Shown piece by piece: positions 55,983 through 64,000 of a DNA stretch of 64,000 nucleotides. The translations under genes were made by a program, and so were the position numbers. Every line of letters starts with the position of its first letter. The stretch's first letter is position 1. The notes beneath the pieces were generated by a model. It ran no database searches. It saw nothing but the letters and a program-made list of their open reading frames with translations, and was not told the origin of the DNA. The DNA comes from Coniochaeta sp. PMI_546 (taxonomy: Eukaryota > Ascomycota > Sordariomycetes > Coniochaetales > Coniochaetaceae), in contig MU271160.1 of NCBI GenBank assembly GCA_021432605.1, positions 372,001 to 436,000 of the forward strand, read 5' to 3'.

Positions 55983-57955
55983 TCAGAGCTCACGCAATCT
56001 CAATCCGGCATCATCTGACGCCCCTCCTCTTCCTCCGCAACCACCAGAGTCGACAGCCCGGCAAAGACGTCCATCGCCGTCGATGCTGGCTGCCTCGCTC
56101 CCCACGGCAGCAACGGCATGGAAGAGGCCAGCGGGGTCGTATTTCTTCTTTATCTTGGACAGTCTCTCGTAGTTCTCTCCAAAGAACTCCTTCTGCCATC
56201 CAACTTGATCCGCGTTGCCCTCGTTCATGTATGTCCCGGAACCTGGAGTCAGGGCTTCCAGGGTGGGCATGATATGGGTCATGAGCTCCTCTTTCCGAGC
56301 CACCATCTCCGCTCGCGGCAGTGACCAGTTCCACGGTGAGCCAACGATGCACTGCAGCAGCGTCGAGCGCCATGCCGGCAGGACGGCGTTCTGAGGATGG
56401 TCGCGGCCGGTTCTGTTCACATTAAGGGCCTGGATGCCGATATAGAAATTCCGGTCTTCGGCGATGCTCCGAAGTGTCCGGGTAAGCTCAGCAGGTCGCT
56501 CCGTCACGACGGACCGTGGTATCAGCCGGCTGGAGATGACGTCTGACACGGGTATCGGGCCAAAGGGTAGAGGCCCGAAGGTGGGAGCGAAGTGGTCGTA
56601 AAAACTAGCGGCGACGGTAGGAACAAACGTGTATGCTGCCTTCGATGCGTCGAGGGCGGCTGTGAGCGGGGACAGCAGATGGACAATGTCCGTCCGTGTC
56701 AGCCCCGGAGCCGTCATTGTCAGTAACACAAAGGTCCCGTTCATGATTTGGTAGAGCGCAGTAGCGCCGGCGTCGGTGGCCGAGGGCAGCAGGGCATGGA
56801 AGATCTCCACGCATGCCCAGAATTTATCGGCTCCCATCACCGACGCATCAAATGTCAGATACGCTCCCCCTACAGGGCCGTCGGTGTAAGTCCTTACCGT
56901 CATTGATAGGACGACGGCGTAGTTGCCGCCCCCGCCGCCACTCAATGCCCAGTAGAGGTCTGCGTGGTCGGTGGGGGTCGCCGTGATGTGTTGGCCGGCG
57001 GCTGTAACCACCTCCCACTCGAGGACATTGTCGGCGCTGAGGCCGTAGCTACTACTTAGGAACGAGTGTCCGCCGCCCTGCGTGTAGCCGCCGGCGATAC
57101 CCACGGATGGGCAGCCTCCGCCCACAACGCGCAGACCGTGCTTATAGGCCTCGGCGTACGCATCAGCACTCAGAACGCCGGCGCCCAGTACCATAGCCGC
57201 GCCTGAGTAGTACTTGCTGGTGTATTGCCGAAGAATTCTGGTCGACTTCAGGCCCTGCATCCATAGCCCAAGCCCGCCCTTGCCCGTCGATCTCCCCAGA
57301 TAGCTATGGATTGTGCCGTTGGTCAGCGAGTGCACAATCTCGTCGATTTGGCTTTATAACCTACTCATGCCCGGTGTTCTTGATCACCAGTCGGATGTTG
57401 TGCCGCGTCGAAAAGTCGATCCCAGCTTTCACATCGTCAGGACCCGCGACGGCGATAGAGTAACTGACGTAATTTCCGAGATTGCATGCAGTCGTACTTG
57501 GCGTGAAGGGGTCGCAGGACTGGTTCTGCCAGTAGGGGGACATGATTTCGCCTGACTTGAAGATACTTTTGAGGAACGCAATCGTGTTAATATTCCTTTC
57601 CATGTATCTCTCTCTCCGTCTCTCCATCTCTATCCCTGTGGAATTGGGGACTATTAGTGCACGGGGGCACTCACTGTGGCTGAGGGAAATCCCATTCTTG
57701 CTTCAGAATCTCGCAAGCCGACCCGTTGTACGCTTCTCCGTGGCACACTGACGCCGCAGGAACCGTGGCAATGAGTCTGCCCCCGACGGTTGAGTTCAGC
57801 TTGTGCCAATCATTATCGCTCGGCCAGCAGTCGTCGCCAGGGATGCAGGTGCACCGCTCATGTAGCTCGGGCGGCGAACCGCGATCGGAAGCTAGCACAG
57901 TCCTCGTCGACAGCGCGAGGCAAAGAATCCCCACAAGGCAGGCGGTCGTGATCAT
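55983..57955 (-). CDS. Secreted FAD-dependent oxidase, BBE (berberine-bridge) type
   Basis: Three exons: 57955-57675, 57565-57365 and 57303-55983. The product is 600 aa. The signal peptide is MITTACLVGILCLALSTRTV. The PCMH FAD-binding domain includes IKNTGHDYLGRSTG, formed across the second intron, whose His is the usual 8-alpha-histidyl FAD attachment site. VGGGCPSVGIAGGYTQGGGH carries the Cys of the second covalent link, so the flavin is probably bicovalent. There are several N-glycosylation sequons. The BBE C-terminal segment is ENYERLSKIKKKYDPAGLFH; after the usual GRLCR end there is a Gly-rich extra tail. Reaction class: oxidation of alcohols, carbohydrates or secondary metabolites with O2 as acceptor; the substrate is unknown. 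It lies directly downstream of a Zn2Cys6 regulator on the same strand. Confidence 0.9.
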
Positions 57956-59129
57956 CTTGCGAGGACGAGATATTGACGTAGGGGTTTGTTCGACAAATTG
58001 GCTTGAGGTAGTGACCAAGGACTAGTAAAGCGGCCATCGCAACTTCACATACTTATGTTCTGAGCACTCCGTGAGATTCTCGAGCTGTCTCCGGCTCGAG
58101 ACCACCGCCTGAGCCATCGCGCCGCATCAGAAAAACGCGACGTCTTGATCGTTGTGGATAGTCTTGGAGACGCCTCGGACTGCTCGGCGGAGACCGCATC
58201 TGTTCCGCCGACCAGTCGTGAGACTCATGTCAGCCTGCATTTCAGCTGGGCAGCCAAGCTCTCCCAGTAAAAGCATCCGTGAAGATCAAATTTCTGGTAT
58301 CAGCTCATTTTTGTCGTGGATCACATCTCTGATCGGGTCCGCCGATATTAGCTCTTCATAGATTGCAACAACTCGGAAGCTCTGGTTGTTCGGATCTAGC
58401 ACAAACCGTCCGGTATAGCACCGAGAGACAGGGATTCGTAACGCAGTGTTGACATTGGATAGTCTCGTCCATAACGCTTTCGGCGTCCCTTTTCTCGGAC
58501 ACCGAATCCCAAATAGTCTTGCCCTCGACGCCGCTCCCGTTGTCAGCCAGGTACATGCCGGTCATCTCGCAGCTTATCTCACTGGAAAATGACTTGGTGA
58601 TACTCTACCAAATGAATTTCAGCCCTACACTGGGTTAAGACTCTAGTCCCTCAAGTCGAATGATAGGCCGAGAGCCCGAGACGCACATACATATGCTTCT
58701 TCTTCTCCTTATCACAGCTGACGGATTATGCCCACAACAACTATTAAGTCTCGGAATAGCTTCAAAACCGTGATATCTGTGAGCGCTGCTCCGCTAGATG
58801 CCAAAAGAAATCTATATCTAGTATCCACGTGTAACAATAAGCGATCAAAAGCGCCACAATTTCAAGTAATCAAGCCCATTGAGAAATGATCTTCCCCATC
58901 AAAGATTCGTGCCGTACATTGCAACTGATGCCAAAATCGTAAACAACACCTGACTTATCGGTCGGCCTATGATTTTCTGACATCGAAAATCAAATTCACG
59001 ATCCGCATGGTTCTATGTGAGCTCATTGCTGCCTGGACCAGCACATTAGCCTCGATAGTAAACAGGACTCGATGGACAACTGTAGTCTAGTGACAACTCT
59101 TCTGAGGCAACACAAATATCCCTCCAGCT
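57956..59129. other. Promoter of FAD oxidase and 3' flank of the Zn2Cys6 gene
   Basis: 1.17 kb. A minus-strand stretch at 58286-58565 has open, partly codon-biased frames but no consistent start, intron or motif. AT-rich from 58680 to 59080. No RNA gene was recognised. Confidence 0.4.
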
Positions 59130-61423
59130 CTAAAAGTTGTCCCACGTAAACTCATCACCCATGCTACCACCGATCAGGCTGTCGAAGAAAACGGTGTCCA
59201 CTCCTTGGAATGCCCAGAGGTCCGGTCCAGCCATGAGATCGGGCATCGCAGTATCATAGCCACTTTGAATATCAGGTCGGAAGGCAGCCAGAGGACCACA
59301 CACAAAGAAGGGATTCTGGTCGGAAACATGCAGGTGATGGCTATCGTTGAATTCTTCCTGTAGTGCTGGCAGGTTATAATCCGTGGTCATGGCCAGCGAC
59401 TCCCCGACCGCATTTGGCAGTGCCGTCCTAGTTGGCTTCGACGTGATCATGGAAGGGATGGATGCGAATCCTGCCATGGATATCTTGCGTGTGCCTTGGC
59501 TTGGCAACGTAGACCCGGACACGACGCACGTGTGCTGCGACACAGGAGCCATCTCGGGGGCGAGCTTGACCGTTCCAAAGTACGGAATATCGAGTTGGAA
59601 GGAGCCCTGCTGGACTTCGACCCCGCCCTCCTCATCTTCTTGCAGTATCCGGCCGCGATACGTGCCTCCTCCCTGTGAGCACTTCTCCTCCAAATCCAGC
59701 AGCTTCCGCGTCAGTTTGGCCGTCTCTCGCGAGAGCTCGTCGTGGTTCAGCTCGTTCAGCTCATCCAGCATCCCTACGACGTTTTCAATCAAGGCGCGGT
59801 CGCTCAGGCGCTGGTGTGCAAGCATGTGACCGGGGTTCGCGCCGTGACTGTCGAGATTGGCGAGCAGTAGAGCCAGGGCCGCAGTGAAAGCGCAGAAGTC
59901 GACAGGTCGGCAACAGAAGACGACGCGGACTACGGAGCGGAACACAATGTATCGGCTCAGGACCTCACGGCTCGCATAGAGGCAGGTGCTCTTGTTGTAG
60001 TCAAAATGGTGGTCGGTTCCGGTCCGCAGGAGGAACGGAAGGTGCAGGACTGCTAGCAGATTGTAGTGGATGATTTGGCTCTGCGCGCGGATGACTGCCG
60101 ACATCGCTTCTTCTTCGCTCATCCCGGGCTGGAGCTGCATCGGCATCCACCACTTCTCGGGGACACTGTGGGTCATACGGTTGAGCTCCTGGTCGATGTC
60201 TCGCGTTGTTGTCGCGTCGTGGTACCGACCAGCTATGTTTCTCTGGATGATGTGTTCAAACACGTCGATCTGAGCCTTCTCCATCCATTGCAAGTGTGTC
60301 TCATCTGCAGTCTTGGTCTTTGACGCAAATCGGGTCTGGGTTATGGACGTGGGCATGCCGAGCAGCAGAGACACATACCGCTCGAGAAATGCAATGTGTG
60401 CCCAGACGACGTGGAGGGACGCATGCGTTGCCGGGTCGTGCTGCTTTGGTGCCAGGGGGACGACTCTTCGATGCAAGCCCATGAGCTGGGCAAGCGTCGC
60501 CGCGCCGCGCAGCACAACTAGTGCCCTACGAAGACTCCCACAGTTTACTAAGTAAACTGACTCGTATATGAGGCACTCCAGCCCTTCGACCGAGTCAAGA
60601 AGCTCATGGTGACAGGTCACCGTGCTCGAGGCGAGGCTGACGTAAAATGCCCTGGCATCGTGGATGTCGCGGCCCCCCAAGTCGAGCGTGGTTCGGTCGA
60701 ATGAGGAATCGAGCTGCTGTATGCAGAGGGCGATCTGAAGCAGTTTCCTTGCAAGAACAACTGGGTGTGCAGTGACGGACGGGAGAACGGACAAAGTGGA
60801 CGAGGGGCGGGCTTTGCCCTCCTGGAACAACTCGCTGTAGGAGTTGCAGATGGCTTGTACGTATATTGCGGCCCTGCCAGTGCCAAACAAGATACTGAGA
60901 TCTTTTTGGGAGGGGAGCGCTGCATAAAGCACCCGGCACGTATCAGAAGCGCTTGGCGACACTTTACCCTCTTGTTCCGGAGGTGGCAGGCCAACTAGAT
61001 CGCCTGCCCAAGGAATACCAGCACTCCTGCTAGTTCTCTCAGCTTGACCTCTGGAGCGACCTCCAGTCATCCCGTCAAAAATGGCCTCGACCATGTACTC
61101 CACCCGCTTTAGTCTCTGCTCATGTGCGGCAGATTCAGTCGGCTGTGAAGCCGGCACGTCCGTGTACTCCTGCCCGATGCAAGACGTCCCCCGTCGTTGG
61201 CAGCCCACACAGACAAGGGCTGCCGCGTGATCGAAGAAACATCGAATCTTTCGTTGCTTGCCTAACGCCGATGTTAGAAGCGTGTGTCTGTAAATCGCCT
61301 GCTCTGAATGACTGAGTTAAGGGCTATCTGCGTACATTCTGCACAACTGCGAGTGCCTCTCCGTAACGCCCTCTTCGTCGGAGCGTTTTCGGTAGAGTCG
61401 ACTCCGCGCTTCTCTCGCTCCAT
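59130..61423 (-). CDS. Zn2Cys6 transcription factor with fungal-specific domain
   Basis: Two exons: 61423-61336 and 61261-59130. The product is 739 aa. The intron splits the zinc cluster: SCAEC joins KQRKIRCFFDHAAALVC and VGCQRRGTSC, giving Cys-x2-Cys-x6-Cys-x9-Cys-x2-Cys-x6-Cys, the complete binuclear cluster. A short linker and coiled-coil (EQRLKRVEYMVEAIFDG) follow. The middle homology region contains LECLIYESVYLVNCGSLRRA and VVWAHIAFLERYVSLLLGMP, a hallmark of fungal_trans domains. Role: sequence-specific regulator, target unknown. The FAD oxidase immediately downstream is a candidate target. Confidence 0.93.
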
Positions 61424-61932
61424 GTCCTTTTTTTCGTCGTTGTTAGGTACTATGAGGCATGTGACAGAGCGCGGCGGAGATAACGACTGCAACCAGTGTT
61501 GAAATAGCGTCGGACTGATCACGCTGGAGGACTATTTGAAAACCATTATGCCAGTAAAGGCCCAAAAAAATACGATTAACACCCTATGGTAGACGAAGCA
61601 GCCCGGCAGACCTAAGCTTACATTACGTCCGTGTCTTACAAGGTGGCGGAGGTCGCGAAGCTGAACTGTCGCTGACGCCGATATAATTCGTTCCGCCGTA
61701 CTCCGCCGAGGTGTGTAGAGATAAGCAGAACCCTTGGCAATGCTCACCATCAGGAACAGTAAGCTGAATCCTGCATCGCTTGAGCTTGTAATTATTGGAT
61801 GTTTTTACGGCGCGATTGAAATGCGTAGTGTATATAATCCACATAAGTAAGCAATGAGTCTCGAGTGTGTCGTATGCCTTGAGCGTTTGAGTATCAGCCA
61901 ACTTCTTGTTGACTTCGTATGAGTCCACTGCC
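61424..61932. other. Divergent promoter region (Zn2Cys6 / 2EXR)
   Basis: 509 bp between divergent genes, no coding signal. The two start codons face away from each other. Confidence 0.5.
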
Positions 61933-63054
61933 ATGACGCCTTTGCAAAGATGTTTTCCCCAGTTTGGTCGTCTCCCCCCAGAGCTTCGGACGATGGTGTG
62001 GCGAGAGGCTCGTCCTCGACCAGGCATTCACATCTTTGACATCTGCATGCCTTCAGTCGAGAATGGCAGCCGATCAGCACGGGCGTTCGCAGCTGCAAAC
62101 GACAACAGCGAGGAGCACAGGGCTCGCTTTGACAAGTTTAAGAATAGCGTCTTTCTCGACGCGCTGGAGATACCTCAAACCCCTGATCTCATCCAACCTT
62201 CGAGCCTGTCGTCTGGCCGCGTCCCGCATTCGTTCAAGGTAGACCCATCCATGTACATTGTCGACAGCGCCATCCGCGCGTCATGCGTCGAGGCTGCGGG
62301 CAGCTTTCAGCCATCCCCTCCCGGCGGCGAGAGGCTGCTGAATTCAGACAATCAAAGTCCCATCTTCAACAGCAATGTGAACTCGGTCTACCTTCCGGCC
62401 AAGGACAAGTGGATCCAGTACGACAACACGACAGACGTGCTCTCGCTGCGGTTCGGCGCCGCCGACCCGGCTCTAAACATGACCGACGATGGCGAGGTCA
62501 ACCTTCGAGCTTTCGACAGCGGCATATCCGATCTCCTCAGCGACAACTGGAGCGCGGAGCTGGCCGAGACACTGCGCAACGCTCGTCGAATCGCCATCGA
62601 CGTTGTTGAGACCGGATTTGCGGTCGATGTCAAAGACTATATCTACCAAGAAGTGGCTTTCCTCTGTTGCTGCATACAGCAGAGCCTCGAGGTGCTGTAT
62701 CTCGTAGATCACGCCGCCTGCCAATGTCAAGCGTGCTGGCAAGGCCGGCTGGTTACGAACCGCGGGGAGGACGAAGGACAAGCAGAAGGAGAACGAAACC
62801 CGTCGAACAACCTAGACTCCGTCTCCGGCAGGAGGCGGCCTGACGTGGTCTACGGGGTCGGGATAACTTACCAGGAGGTGGAAGATCTGGAAAGTATCGA
62901 GTGGGAAGAGAGTCATCCAGCCTTTTTATTCTTATCGATATTTGACGAAGCCATCCGCGCACAGCAGGGGGATGACGCCTGTTTCCAGGGTATACGAGTG
63001 TTAACGTGTCGGCAAGAGGGCTGTAGCCAAGTCCGCTGCTCCAAGCTTAAGTGA
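61933..63054 (+). CDS. 2EXR domain protein
   Basis: Single exon, 373 aa. It starts MTPLQRCFPQFGRLPPELRT and continues MVWREARPRPGIHIFDI. This is the 2EXR N-terminal signature (F-xx-F-xx-LP-x-ELR-xx-IW-xx-A-xPRP) found in many fungal orphan proteins. Later segments include VYLPAKDKWIQYDNTTDVLS and NARRIAIDVVETGFAVDVKD, where the family usually has a second conserved block. Two Cys clusters (LCCCIQQS; HAACQCQACW; CRQEGCSQVRC) are present. Function unknown. The start is the first ATG giving the 2EXR motif. Confidence 0.78.
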   Translation: MTPLQRCFPQFGRLPPELRTMVWREARPRPGIHIFDICMPSVENGSRSARAFAAANDNSEEHRARFDKFKNSVFLDALEIPQTPDLIQPSSLSSGRVPHSFKVDPSMYIVDSAIRASCVEAAGSFQPSPPGGERLLNSDNQSPIFNSNVNSVYLPAKDKWIQYDNTTDVLSLRFGAADPALNMTDDGEVNLRAFDSGISDLLSDNWSAELAETLRNARRIAIDVVETGFAVDVKDYIYQEVAFLCCCIQQSLEVLYLVDHAACQCQACWQGRLVTNRGEDEGQAEGERNPSNNLDSVSGRRRPDVVYGVGITYQEVEDLESIEWEESHPAFLFLSIFDEAIRAQQGDDACFQGIRVLTCRQEGCSQVRCSKLK

Positions 63055-64000
63055 GGTCGTGATTGGGATATGTGCAAATTCGCAGGCGGAAGATAGTCAA
63101 CTTTGATTCGGGGAGTTTATGTGCAGAGTTGTTGTCTCAGTAGCCGCGCTTCCTGTTTTAGTCGGCCTGACTTGTCCTTGATAGGTAGCTTATAAATGCA
63201 TGGTATATTGCTGAGAAATACTGTACTCGGCCATGCGAGGGATGAGCAAGTTCTATTTTGACGGGTGCTGTACCATTGATCCACAGTCGATATGAAGGAG
63301 ACGCTAGACTTACGGTAAGACCCAAGTTTGCAAGGCTATATTCCATAAGCTCAAAGAATCGTAAGTAACCTAGAACGAACGAAGAAGTCATAGAAGTCAT
63401 TCTTCTACCCGTCACAGTCTAGGAGACCCAGAGTCTGCCTTAGTCTAAACTTCATAGACCTACCATACGTGTAGGTTGGATAACTGCCGCGGATACTGTG
63501 GACTCCGATGGGACGTGTGTGGTACTGGGATATAAGCCCCCCCCCACGCTTGTCCGATACTTGCTGGGGTGTCCTGTCCTTAAGTGTCTGGAGATGAGAT
63601 AGACTATGTATGTCTCATGATTGTACGTGTACAATTTCCTGCTTGAAACCATACTGGAAGAATGGTTTCGGAGGTCCAATGAGAATCGTTGACGCTAATT
63701 TACTGGATACATTTTAATAGATCAGACGTCTGAATACCTTAGACAAAGTCACTTTTGCCATGATTGCATGGTGTTGAGAGTACGGCGGGGAGGAAGTCGC
63801 GATCCACGATCCCTCCTGTATCTGGCGCGTGAAATCACAATTCTCGCACTACCTCCAGATTCGACATAGCTGTTGCTTTCCCCTCGAGATATTGAGGATG
63901 TTCTGGAGAAATGCGCATTCAGCATCATCCCAAGACATGCTCTAAGCTTAGAAAGCGACATTTGGACCTTCATGTACGGAAGGCTCTCGCGGATGTTCAG
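63055..64000. other. 3' flank of 2EXR gene; right edge of window
   Basis: No supported gene. A minus-strand frame is open from the window edge to 63749 (LNIRESLPYMKVQMSLSKLR at its start). It could be the last exon of a gene to the right, but there is no motif. Confidence 0.35.

Noticed and set aside
58286-58565. Minus-strand open frames with partly gene-like peptides between the oxidase and the Zn2Cys6 gene
   Set aside because: The two candidate frames overlap without a usable intron, neither has a convincing start plus motif, and codon bias is weak.

Overview
The window is nuclear DNA of a filamentous ascomycete (Pezizomycotina, most likely a Sordariomycete). The evidence is 50-80 nt GT-AG introns with CTAAC-type branch points, GC-rich third codon positions, and fungus-specific families: a GPI-anchored Ser/Thr-rich wall protein, Zn2Cys6 regulator, BBE-type oxidase, DUF6594, HET, 2EXR, Afi1, and DUF4045-gelsolin. 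Every function below is read from motifs in the sequence; no database search was run. Exon borders were placed by hand from splice signals and reading phase.

Layout. 1-918 is the 3' part of a cell-wall protein gene. 2.9-22.7 kb is a housekeeping block: SLC1-type acyltransferase (-), LCHN/DENN-like protein (+), S-formylglutathione hydrolase (-), a small secreted cysteine-rich protein (-), AFI1 (-), EF-hand myosin light chain (+), TPR-DnaJ co-chaperone (+), TFIIIA (-) and RPB6 (+). 22.7-36.1 kb holds a long gene-poor stretch, a secreted tyrosinase (+), SEC63 (-), NUC1 (-), a Zrt3-like ZIP transporter (-) and a Ctr copper transporter (-). 36.1-41.5 kb is a sparse, accessory-looking stretch with a DUF6594 membrane protein (+), an orphan ORF (-), a HET-domain relic (-), a short telomere-like motif and a tRNA-Gln(CUG) with an intron. 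41.7-55.2 kb returns to core genes: ARL2 (+), DUF4045-gelsolin (+), MED10 (-), a LIM protein (-) and a Ser/Pro-rich nuclear or cytoskeletal protein (-). 56.0-63.1 kb is accessory again: a secreted bicovalent-type FAD oxidase (-), a Zn2Cys6 regulator (-) and a 2EXR protein (+).

How genes relate. Several act in membrane traffic or lipid biology (SLC1, LCHN/DENN, AFI1, SEC63, ARL2). TFIIIA and RPB6, both used by RNA polymerase III, share a divergent promoter of about 470 bp. Two metal transporters (zinc, copper) lie in tandem. The FAD oxidase and the Zn2Cys6 regulator are same-strand neighbours and may form a small regulated pair.

The most unusual signal is an open, codon-biased, membrane-segment-bearing reading frame of 120 codons. 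It directly follows, in phase, the TGA of the TPR-DnaJ gene (19,013-19,378). It may be a stop-codon read-through extension or an alternative 3' end. No intact or broken virus-like element was recognised.
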